DNA from: Lachnospiraceae bacterium
Lineage (GTDB): Bacteria; Bacillota; Clostridia; Lachnospirales; Lachnospiraceae
DNA length: 40,669 bases
Direction of reading: 5' to 3'
Assembly (NCBI GenBank): GCA_017938285.1
Contig: JAGBBW010000113.1
Coordinates: 1-40,669 of the forward strand
The stretch's first letter is position 1, and each line of letters begins with the position of its first letter. Under the pieces are notes generated by a model that saw only the letters and a list, made by a program, of their open reading frames with translations, made no database searches and was not told where the DNA came from. A program made the translations under genes and the position numbers. Shown here piece after piece: positions 7,157 to 14,327 of this stretch.

Positions 7157-7719
7157 TAGAGTCCTCCTTCTTTTATCCGGTACACCATCTGTACCTCATC
7201 ATGATAACTGCCATCCTTCAACCGGTATGCCCGGGGCATAACTCCCACTTTTTCAAATCCAGCCTTCTCGTATAAATGAATGGCCCGCATATTATCTGCA
7301 AACACCGTCAGTTCCATCTGTTCAAAGCTGGTACATCGTACTGCTTCCATAACCTCCCGTAGCAGTAACGTCCCCAGTCCCAGGCCACAGACTTCCTTCT
7401 GCAAAGAAATTCCGAAATTCGCCCGGTGACGGTACTTGATATTATCCCGTACCCTTGTCACACCCGCATTTCCAACCAGCCGTCCATCAATAAATGCTGC
7501 CAGCATAAAATTATCCGGATCAGTTTCCACCATTTGCAGAAAGCGTGCCTGATTCTCCACAGGAACGAGGATTTCCTCCGGATAGCGGGACATAAAATCC
7601 GTTTCCGTGGAAGTTATGCGCATGTGCTCCAGCAACTGTTCAGCGTCAAACATATCCGGACTGCGAAGAATCAGGTGCTGTCCATTTTTCAAGGAAATTT
7701 CCTTTGCTTTAATATACAT
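7156..7719 (-). CDS. GNAT family N-acetyltransferase
   Basis: Acetyl-CoA dependent acetyltransferase of 187 residues. The fold is visible as VGNAGVTRVRDNIKYRHRA (strands 3-4), the acetyl-CoA loop SLQKEVCGLGLGTLLLREVM (the Q/R-x-x-G-x-G/A motif), and the C-terminal FADNMRAIHLYEKAGFEKVG. This resembles the group that includes ribosomal-protein and small-molecule acetyltransferases; the substrate is unknown. The start at 7719 has GAGG upstream. It lies 88 bases behind the unknown 170-residue protein gene and may be the last gene of that operon. Confidence 0.88.
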   Translation of the reverse strand: MYIKAKEISLKNGQHLILRSPDMFDAEQLLEHMRITSTETDFMSRYPEEILVPVENQARFLQMVETDPDNFMLAAFIDGRLVGNAGVTRVRDNIKYRHRANFGISLQKEVCGLGLGTLLLREVMEAVRCTSFEQMELTVFADNMRAIHLYEKAGFEKVGVMPRAYRLKDGSYHDEVQMVYRIKEGGL

Positions 7720-7807
7720 AGTTTTCCTCTTTCTACTTTACATAATCAACTGGCAGAACGAAGCTTCACTGTTTTTTCATCGTTCCATACATTATATGTT
7801 GCGATTT

Positions 7808-8320
7808 TCATTCCGTAAAATATCCTTTCCTCCCAATAGACACCGTCTGAAAATACTTCGCCAGCTTCCACTCTGCTTCCACATCCGGGTTATTCTCTAC
7901 TGCAATACCATCTGCCCTCATATCCTCTATAAATTCGTCTACATCGGCTTCGGTACGTTCTCTCCAAAGAGCAGCATCCAACTCCGTCAGTACATACAGA
8001 TGTCCGTTTTCCCGTTCTTCTACCAGTCCATACTTTTCCAGCTGCCGCAGTACCTCATCCACTTCATTCTCAAAAACAGGCACATTGCAAAGCACAGTCT
8101 GCAGCATACCATCAGAATCTCTGCTCAGCTCTATAAATTCCACCTGATGCTTTTCATCAATATCCACCCGTAGATTCCTGCTGTCGTAATAATAGGAATT
8201 TCCATGTTTTTCATGATTTACATGCATATTGCACAATTCATACTCCGGGATACCAAGGCGAATTTCTCCTGCCTTCCAGGACACCCCTTCAAGTGGGGTA
8301 ACTATTACCTGTTCACGCAT
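7808..8320 (-). CDS. Hypothetical protein, soluble, acidic
   Basis: A 170-residue protein that I do not recognise. No signal peptide or membrane segment is visible. The N-terminal half is predicted mostly beta and contains NHEKHGNSYYYDSRNLRVDIDE. The middle part, NEVDEVLRQLEKYGLVEERE, looks helical, and the C-terminal part is acidic. The stop of the APH-type kinase gene lies 8 bases upstream, and AAGGAG precedes the ATG at 8320, so it is translated from the operon. Its neighbours modify small molecules. No function is proposed. Confidence 0.7.
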   Translation of the reverse strand: MREQVIVTPLEGVSWKAGEIRLGIPEYELCNMHVNHEKHGNSYYYDSRNLRVDIDEKHQVEFIELSRDSDGMLQTVLCNVPVFENEVDEVLRQLEKYGLVEERENGHLYVLTELDAALWRERTEADVDEFIEDMRADGIAVENNPDVEAEWKLAKYFQTVSIGRKGYFTE

Positions 8321-8328
8321 ATCCTTCG

Positions 8329-9240
8329 TTACTCCTTTTCCTCATACCAGGTCGGCACTACTCTCCGGAACCCATCATAATGCTCCATGGCTGCCCTGCA
8401 CCGTTTCACCATTCCGTCCACATCTTCCTGTCCAAACTTTTCTGCCCATTTGATGGAAAACAGGGACGCATGGGCTACATACACCGCCAGCGTTTCCCAG
8501 AACTGCATTGGAACCTTATCCTGAAAATATGCGTCAATCTGCCCGATACAATATGGCACACTGACCTCTACGCCAAAGCTTTCCAGTTTATAAAATTCCT
8601 CATACGGGTCACCCACTTCCCAACGGTTAAAATCAATAACACCCAGCGTTTTCTGTGGTGTCAGAATCAGATTTCCCGGATGAAAATCTCCGTGAAGATA
8701 TACCGGAGGTTCCAGCCAGAGTTTATCGATGTTATCCTTTACATACTGCACCGCTGTTTCATCCCCTGCAATTCTTACACTGGACTGTTCGTACCTTTCC
8801 AGTTGCAGCAGTTTCTTTTCCTTCTTTGTCTGGACCGGGACATCCCCTGATGCCACAGGAATGCCGTGAATCTGCCGCAGAATCCTTCCTGCACTGCGCC
8901 CTAACTGGTACTGCTCCTCCCTGGAAAGCTGTGCCATGGCAGTTTCCAGATCTTCGCCCTGCACCCAGGTCAGCAACATGTAACTATAGGTTCCATTGTC
9001 ACAAAGCCCACATTCCAGTGGCCGGGACATTTCAAACCCGAGCCTTGCATATTTACAGATGATTTCATATTCTTTCAGCTTCTGCTTATGTACGGATCCA
9101 TCTGCAATCCGAAGCAGCAGTTCTTCTCCTTTCTTTGTCATCACTTTATACTTCTGGTCAGAAGAATATCCCTTGTTGACCTGTTCTACACTCTCCCAGT
9201 CTGAAAAATACAAAATATCCGAAAATTGCTGTTTGTCCAT
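8329..9240 (-). CDS. Aminoglycoside phosphotransferase-family (APH) kinase
   Basis: Small-molecule kinase of the protein-kinase-like fold, 303 residues. The catalytic loop is YLHGDFHPGNLIL (H183, D185, N190) and the metal-binding loop is GVIDFNRWEVGDPYEEF (D203). The N-lobe lysine region is around ELLLRIADG. It resembles uncharacterised APH proteins of Firmicutes more than a known resistance enzyme, so drug resistance should not be assumed. It lies 6 bases behind the P-loop kinase gene and 8 before the unknown gene. The ATG at 9240 has GAGGTGG upstream. Confidence 0.87.
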   Translation of the reverse strand: MDKQQFSDILYFSDWESVEQVNKGYSSDQKYKVMTKKGEELLLRIADGSVHKQKLKEYEIICKYARLGFEMSRPLECGLCDNGTYSYMLLTWVQGEDLETAMAQLSREEQYQLGRSAGRILRQIHGIPVASGDVPVQTKKEKKLLQLERYEQSSVRIAGDETAVQYVKDNIDKLWLEPPVYLHGDFHPGNLILTPQKTLGVIDFNRWEVGDPYEEFYKLESFGVEVSVPYCIGQIDAYFQDKVPMQFWETLAVYVAHASLFSIKWAEKFGQEDVDGMVKRCRAAMEHYDGFRRVVPTWYEEKE

Positions 9241-9246
9241 TGTTTT

Positions 9247-9738
9247 TTACCACCTCTCCAAAAACACATCAGCCTCTGCCCTTGCTTTAAATATCAGTAT
9301 CTTTTTCCCCGCATATTTTTTAAGTAGTTCCAGCACCACCGGTCTGCTCACTGTATTATAGTTTTTGACAAACCCTATAAATTCCTCATCTTCTTCGTCT
9401 TCTGCCTCCACCCAGGGCATGTCTGTCCGTTCTTTTCCTCTTCGTTCTTTAATTCCTGCCAGACACACGTCCATGGGATAGTCCAGAAAAATAATGGTAT
9501 CACAGGCTTCCATCCGCAGTTCCATGGTAGAACCATAGTTTCCGTCAAGAATCCATTCTTCTTTTTCAATGGTCTCCTGCAGCCGCTCCCGGAAGATTTC
9601 CCGTGGTACTGTGGTTCTGTCGGCATTCCAGTATAACATATCCAGATGGTACAGAGGCAGACCTGTACTATGGTGCAGTTTTCTGGAAAAGGTACTTTTG
9701 CCGCTTCCCGGACAGCCGATTACGATAACTCTTTTCAT
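9247..9738 (-). CDS. P-loop kinase, FlaR/adenylate kinase-like
   Basis: A 163-residue nucleotide-binding protein. Walker A is GCPGSGKST (residues 8-16), followed by the LPLYHLDMLYWNAD segment and WILDGNYGSTMELRMEACDTIIFLDYP. This pattern is shared by small kinases misnamed DNA topology modulation protein (FlaR). The true substrate is unknown. The CDS starts 8 bases behind the 2H phosphoesterase gene and ends 6 bases before the APH gene, so the three are probably cotranslated. Confidence 0.83.
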   Translation of the reverse strand: MKRVIVIGCPGSGKSTFSRKLHHSTGLPLYHLDMLYWNADRTTVPREIFRERLQETIEKEEWILDGNYGSTMELRMEACDTIIFLDYPMDVCLAGIKERRGKERTDMPWVEAEDEEDEEFIGFVKNYNTVSRPVVLELLKKYAGKKILIFKARAEADVFLERW

Positions 9739-9745
9739 GATTTTC

Positions 9746-10453
9746 CTACCCTATATCCACATATTCATTCATACTATTGAACCACTGATAACATAATAGT
9801 GCCCTGTGCAGTTCCACTTCTAAGCCCACTTCTGTTTCACTGGAATTTAACTTATAGACCAGCTTCTCCAGCTTTTTGACTGCTTCTGCCGAAAAACCAT
9901 TCACGTTATAATACGCCAGTGTAATATGTGGCGTCAGTGGATAATTCAGTTGTTTTATGTCATCAAAAACAGAATAAAGCCCCATCAGCTTTTCATATTC
10001 CGCCTCATCCACCGGATACAATCCAAGAACCAGGCTCGTATTCACCATATTAAAGATATAGCTGCTGCGCATTTTAATCGTTCCAAAGTTCGGGAGCTCC
10101 TTTAATTTTTCCAAAACCCTGTCTTTATTTTGCTCCCGTTCGTCAGAAATATCTGACAGCTGTTCCGAATTACTCAGATCATGCAGCGTCATATGAAATG
10201 TATCCGAACCCAGTCTTTCACAAAAACACTCTGATGCCTCCGTATAAAACACATCCAGCCATTCTGCTAATTTACGTTTTACCGTTTCGTGCAAATGAAA
10301 CACTACCGTATCACCATAAAAAGGACGAAATTCATTATTGGTATTTACTTTCTTTACCAAAGATGGATTTCCAACAAATTTTTCTGTTCCTAAGTTCATC
10401 TCCATCGTTTCAAAAGAATTAATTCTATGTAAGAAATTCTGATAATTTTCCAT
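9746..10453 (-). CDS. 2H phosphoesterase-like protein
   Basis: A 235-residue protein with the two HxT motifs that define the 2H phosphoesterases: FHMTLHDLSN (H87, T89) and PHITLAYYN (H176, T178). Such enzymes open 2',3'-cyclic phosphates or ADP-ribose cyclic phosphate in RNA repair and related pathways. The substrate here is unknown. No signal peptide is seen. AGGGGAAGAGA precedes the ATG. Second gene of the operon after the methyltransferase, 68 bases behind it. The pairing with a P-loop kinase and an APH-type kinase is notable but unexplained. Confidence 0.78.
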   Translation of the reverse strand: MENYQNFLHRINSFETMEMNLGTEKFVGNPSLVKKVNTNNEFRPFYGDTVVFHLHETVKRKLAEWLDVFYTEASECFCERLGSDTFHMTLHDLSNSEQLSDISDEREQNKDRVLEKLKELPNFGTIKMRSSYIFNMVNTSLVLGLYPVDEAEYEKLMGLYSVFDDIKQLNYPLTPHITLAYYNVNGFSAEAVKKLEKLVYKLNSSETEVGLEVELHRALLCYQWFNSMNEYVDIG

Positions 10454-10521
10454 TCTCTTCCCCTATGCTTTGTCTTTATCCTGTCACTGTTCCTCCCCGA
10501 CGGAAGCACTTGATGTTTCTT

Positions 10522-11283
10522 TTACTTGCGGATCACATAAAGATACCTTGCCATCTTCTCTTTAAACTGCGCATACTCTTCCTTCACACATTCCGTCTGC
10601 CCCAGCAGCATCTCAAACCAGCTTTTATTTCCTTCTGCTTCAAACTCTGCCTGATATTTTTCCGCAGCCGCCCGTTTCTTTTTCAGAAGTTCATACGTCT
10701 CTTCCGTAATATCCTCTGCTTCATACACCATGCCATTCTGTCTCAGCGCTTTTGCCAGTACAGTTGTATGTACACCCTCTGTCTTTGGCATAACATCCCC
10801 TTCCTGATAGCCTACAAAAAAGACACCATCCGGTTTTAACCAGCGCTTCACCTGCGCCACAAATGCCGCCATATCCTTTGCAAAATACATCGTATCCATG
10901 GAAATAATCACATCAAACGATTCCCATTCATACTCCACTTCTCCAATGATGCCTTCTCTGAACTCTGCCTTCACCGGATATAACTTCTGTGCCGTCTGGA
11001 TTGCCTGTCCGGAATAATCGAACCCATGAATCCATGCTCCTGTTTTCTCCTGCAAGTAACCCAGCATTTTTCCATTGCCACATCCAATATCCAGAATATG
11101 TGCCTGTTCCTTCTTTGGTATGTAGGGAAGAATCCGGTCAATCTGGGTCAGGTTGCTGAAACCATCCTGGGAAAAATCTTCACCGAACGCCTCACGACAA
11201 AAATTTTGAAAAGCGTTTGAGGTTTCTGCCATGGTATAGAATTCTTCGTAGGCGGTGTAAAATAATAACTCTGTTTTGTCCAT
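10522..11283 (-). CDS. Class I SAM-dependent methyltransferase
   Basis: A 253-residue methyltransferase. Motif I is ILDIGCGNGKML (about residues 63-74), followed by IHGFDYSGQAIQTAQ with the acidic residue that binds the ribose, then FDVIISMDTMYF (motif IV) and LKPDGVFFVGYQ. The C-terminal part is helical and rich in charged residues. The acceptor is unknown. GGAG six bases before the ATG at 11283 fixes the start; the frame reaches 11322 without better support. A perfect ATACCGGTAT palindrome lies at 11309..11318. First gene of the five- or six-gene operon running down to 7156. Confidence 0.85.
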   Translation of the reverse strand: MDKTELLFYTAYEEFYTMAETSNAFQNFCREAFGEDFSQDGFSNLTQIDRILPYIPKKEQAHILDIGCGNGKMLGYLQEKTGAWIHGFDYSGQAIQTAQKLYPVKAEFREGIIGEVEYEWESFDVIISMDTMYFAKDMAAFVAQVKRWLKPDGVFFVGYQEGDVMPKTEGVHTTVLAKALRQNGMVYEAEDITEETYELLKKKRAAAEKYQAEFEAEGNKSWFEMLLGQTECVKEEYAQFKEKMARYLYVIRK

Positions 11284-11445
11284 GTCCTTCTCCATTTTTA
11301 CTGTATCAATACCGGTATCCACTATACTGTCACAACGTTATGTTGTCCTATAAAGTAATTTTCAAACACGTTCTAAATTATATCATATCTTCCTTAATAA
11401 AAAAATACATATTTTAGACTACCTTCGTCCCTCGTCCCCTCTCCA

Positions 11446-11693
11446 GGTGGGCATACATTTTCTCTTCGCCCTGCTTTCGGCACAGTTCTGTCTTGGCTAA
11501 AAGATATGGAGCACTTCCACTAAATTACGCAGAGTCCTATAGAAAGGAAATAGTTCAAGGAACCGTTAGCGCAGGCGGGTTCCGGAACTATTTCCTTTCT
11601 ATAGGACTCTCAAAATTTCAACCTATACCGCTCCATATCTTTTCACAATCCCCACCACGCCGAAAGCGGGCGCAGATAAAATCTACGCCCGCC
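11446..11693. repeat. Giant nested hairpin of 248 bases: candidate structured RNA or palindromic element
   Basis: No gene lies between 11284 and 11778. Instead there are nested inverted repeats on one centre. From inside out: a 13-base apical loop (11565..11577); a 6-bp stem GGAACC/GGTTCC; a perfect 26-bp stem (11531..11556 with 11585..11610); an 18 x 19 base internal loop; a perfect 14-bp stem (11499..11512 with 11630..11643); a 17 x 15 base internal loop; and a basal stem of 31 pairs (11446..11481 with 11659..11693) broken only by four mismatches and one bulge. A further 6-bp match, TAGACT/AGTCTA, closes at 11415..11420 and 11710..11715. Total 77 pairs. The transcribed strand cannot be decided. 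In the minus direction a T-run follows at about 11400, which might end a transcript. Confidence 0.85.
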
Positions 11694-11778
11694 CCCGCAT
11701 TAGAAAGAGAGTCTATAAAAAGTATGTAGTCAGCATATTTTATAAAGTTCTACCAACGCCATTCGCTAAGGCTGAACT

Positions 11779-12942
11779 TTAACCCTTTATGATGCGAACC
11801 TTTCTAACGCCCGCAATCGCTTCTAACTTTGCTGCAATCGCTTCATTGGCAGCATCCACGTCAAGCACGGTATAGGAAGATTCTCCCTTACTCTTGTTCA
11901 CCATGTTGTCAATATTGATTCCCTCAGCAGAGAATACAGAGGTGAACTGTGCTAACATGTTTGGTACATTATCATGGAAAATACCAACTCTTGCCGGTGT
12001 GGTGCAGATACCTGCATCTACTGCCGGATAGTTTACGGAATTGGTAATATTGCCGTTTTCTAAATAATCCATTACCTGCTTTACTGCCATAACTGCACAG
12101 TTGTCCTCAGACTCTTCGGTGGAAGCTCCAAGGTGAGGGATGCAGATAGCTCCCTTCATGTTGGCAGATGCTGTGTTAGGGAAGTCAGTCACATACTTTG
12201 CAACCTTGCCTGCCTCTAATGCAGCAGCCATATCAACGTCATTAATCAGGGCATCTCTTGCGAAGTTCAGCACTACTACGCCGTTCTTCATCATTGTGAT
12301 GGTGTCCTTGTTAATCATGCCCTTGGTGGAATCCATCAACGGAACATGAACGGTAATATAATCACACTCGGAATAAATCTCACCGAGAGACTTAACATTC
12401 TTTACATACTGGGATAACTTCCATGCATTGGCAACGGAAATGTATGGGTCATAACCATATACTTCCATACCAAGAGCTGCTGCTGCGTTGGCAACCTCAA
12501 CACCGATAGCACCAAGACCAATAACACCGAGCTTCTTGCCCTTGATTTCAAAGCCTGCATAAGCACCCTTTGCCTTTTCTACCTGCTTTGCCAGATCCGG
12601 AAGATCCTTATTTTCCTTTACCCAGTCCATACCGCCAATGACATCTCTGGCAGCCAGTAACAGACCGGCAATTACTAATTCCTTAACACCGTTTGCATTA
12701 GCACCCGGAGTATTGAATACTACGATACCTTCCTGTGCACACTTATCCAGAGGGATGTTGTTGACACCGGCGCCAGCTCTTGCGATTGCCTTCAAATTCT
12801 TGGAAAATTCCATATCATGCATTGCTGCACTGCGGACTAAAATCGCATCTGCTGCTTCGATAGTATCTGTTGTAATATAATTATCACTTAAGCAGGAAGT
12901 TCCCACTTTGGATATTTTATTCAGACAATGAACTTTAAACAT
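11779..12942 (-). CDS. serA: D-3-phosphoglycerate dehydrogenase
   Basis: Catalyses the first step of serine synthesis, oxidising 3-phosphoglycerate to 3-phosphohydroxypyruvate with NAD. The 387-residue protein is the short form. The substrate domain parts flank the NAD domain, whose dinucleotide motif is GVIGLGAIG. Catalytic residues lie in LNFARDALI (Arg) and IPHLGASTEES (His). The C-terminal 75 residues (PNMLAQFTSVFSAEGINI) form an ACT domain, so serine feedback is possible. GGAAGGAG precedes the ATG at 12942. It follows serC by 21 bases and is the last gene of the unit. The giant hairpin lies downstream. Confidence 0.96.
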   Translation of the reverse strand: MFKVHCLNKISKVGTSCLSDNYITTDTIEAADAILVRSAAMHDMEFSKNLKAIARAGAGVNNIPLDKCAQEGIVVFNTPGANANGVKELVIAGLLLAARDVIGGMDWVKENKDLPDLAKQVEKAKGAYAGFEIKGKKLGVIGLGAIGVEVANAAAALGMEVYGYDPYISVANAWKLSQYVKNVKSLGEIYSECDYITVHVPLMDSTKGMINKDTITMMKNGVVVLNFARDALINDVDMAAALEAGKVAKYVTDFPNTASANMKGAICIPHLGASTEESEDNCAVMAVKQVMDYLENGNITNSVNYPAVDAGICTTPARVGIFHDNVPNMLAQFTSVFSAEGINIDNMVNKSKGESSYTVLDVDAANEAIAAKLEAIAGVRKVRIIKG

Positions 12943-12963
12943 AATGGTTCTCCTTCCTGTCTC

Positions 12964-14052
12964 TTACTTTGTATTTTCAGCTTCAAACTTCTTCATGAAT
13001 TCTACTAACTTCTCTACACCTTCCTTTGGCATAGCGTTGTAAATACTTGCTCTCATACCGCCAACGGAACGATGTCCCTTTAAGTTTTCAAAACCGGCAG
13101 CCTTTGCTTCCTTAACGAACTTAGCGTCTAAGTCAGCGTCACCTGTTACGAAAGGAACGTTCATTAAGGAACGGTCTTCTTTACGAACAGTACCCTTGAA
13201 CATCTTGCTTTCATCAAGGAAATCGTAGAGAATCTTTGCCTTCTCTTCGTTCATCTTCTTAACAGTCTCAAGACCACCAAGCTTCTTTAACCACTTGAAT
13301 ACCTTGCCGCAGATATAAATACCATACGCAGGTGGTGTGTTATAAAGAGAAGCGTTATCTGCATGAATCTTATACTTTAACATAGTTGGTGTGCCTGGAA
13401 GTGTGTCCTCGGTAATCAGGTCTTCTCTGATGATTACGATTACGACACCGGCAGGTCCGATGTTCTTCTGAACACCACCGTAAATGACACCGTACTTGGT
13501 TACATCTACAGGCTCAGATAAGAAACAGGAAGATACGTCAGATACCAGTGTCTTACCTTTGGTGTTTGGAAGTTCTTTAAACTTTGTACCATAAATGGTA
13601 TTGTTTTCACAAATATAAACATAGTCTGCGTCCTCGCTGATTGGAAGGTCGGAGCAGTCCGGTATGTAGGAGAAGGTTTCGTCTGCGGAAGATGCAATGG
13701 CATTTGCCTTACCATAAATCTGAGCTTCCTGATATGCCTTCTTTGCCCACTGACCTGTGATGATGTAGTCAGCTACCTTGTTCTTCATCAGATTCATCGG
13801 AATCATGGCAAACTGCTGGGAAGCACCGCCCTGTAAGAACAGAACCTTGTAATTGTCCGGAATATTCATCAGATCTCTTAAATCCTGCTCTGCGGTCTGG
13901 ATGATTTCTTCGTAAGCCTTGGAACGGTGGCTCATCTCCATTACGGACATGCCTGTTCCCTTATAATCCAGCATTTCAGCTGCTGCTTCTTTTAACACTT
14001 CCTCTGGAAGTACTGCAGGACCTGCAGAAAAATTGTACACTCTACCCATCAT
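12964..14052 (-). CDS. serC: Phosphoserine aminotransferase
   Basis: PLP enzyme that converts 3-phosphohydroxypyruvate and glutamate to phosphoserine and 2-oxoglutarate, the second step of serine synthesis. Length (362 aa) is standard. The N-terminus VYNFSAGPAVLPEEVL is diagnostic, LQGGASQQFAMIPMN binds PLP phosphate, and the Schiff-base lysine lies in GGVQKNIGPAGV. The C-terminus has GHRSVGGMRASIYNAMP. Two ATGs follow each other at 14052 and 14049; GAGG is well placed for either. serC precedes serA, with a strong promoter 140 bases upstream. No serB is seen in the window. Confidence 0.96.
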   Translation of the reverse strand: MMGRVYNFSAGPAVLPEEVLKEAAAEMLDYKGTGMSVMEMSHRSKAYEEIIQTAEQDLRDLMNIPDNYKVLFLQGGASQQFAMIPMNLMKNKVADYIITGQWAKKAYQEAQIYGKANAIASSADETFSYIPDCSDLPISEDADYVYICENNTIYGTKFKELPNTKGKTLVSDVSSCFLSEPVDVTKYGVIYGGVQKNIGPAGVVIVIIREDLITEDTLPGTPTMLKYKIHADNASLYNTPPAYGIYICGKVFKWLKKLGGLETVKKMNEEKAKILYDFLDESKMFKGTVRKEDRSLMNVPFVTGDADLDAKFVKEAKAAGFENLKGHRSVGGMRASIYNAMPKEGVEKLVEFMKKFEAENTK

Positions 14053-14192
14053 CGTTTCCTCTCTTTCTCTCCTGGTGAACTTTTCTGTTATTCACCTTGT
14101 ATTTGCCTGATACAGGCACTCTCTTTCTCTTTCTTCACAATAATTCTACGACTCAATAACGCTTTACCTTATTAAACCGTTGAATTTCTCTT

Positions 14193-14221
14193 ATTGTAGT
14201 ACTTCTGAAACCATTTGTCAA
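14193..14221 (-). promoter_or_regulatory. Sigma-A promoter of serC-serA
   Basis: Minus strand: TTGACA (14216..14221), 17-base spacer, TACAAT (14193..14198). The leader would be about 134 bases and holds two small hairpins: TGCCTG-TAT-CAGGCA, and GGTGAA/TTCACC around an 11-base loop. No T-box motif or terminator is seen in it, so any leader control is unproven. Confidence 0.75.
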
Positions 14222-14261
14222 GGGTTTAACAGACTTTTTTCGAAAGTTTTTTCATTAATTG

Positions 14262-14297
14262 CAAAAGAGGCATGGGAACCTTCCCCTGCCTCTTTTG
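14262..14297 (-). terminator. Terminator-like hairpin behind ilvB
   Basis: An 11-bp stem (14262..14272 with 14287..14297) extended by partial pairing of the G/C-rich interior. It lies 30 bases behind the ilvB stop and before the serC promoter. The T-run is part of the stem, so efficiency is uncertain. Confidence 0.6.
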
Positions 14298-14327
14298 TAA
14301 TACCCGTTTCAGGGCACTATGTTCTTT

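Noticed and set aside
8329-9240. Calling the APH-type kinase an aminoglycoside resistance gene
   Set aside because: The fold and motifs are general to small-molecule kinases; nothing points to aminoglycosides.
11412-11720. Retron or CRISPR explanation of the giant hairpin
   Set aside because: No reverse transcriptase or cas gene is in the window, and there is no spaced repeat array.
11493-11729. 78-codon plus-strand frame across the giant hairpin
   Set aside because: Its sequence is forced by the inverted repeats and it has no ribosome site; the structure explains it better.
14053-14192. T-box or serine riboswitch in the serC leader
   Set aside because: The leader lacks the GGTGGTACC core and any terminator; it has only two small hairpins.
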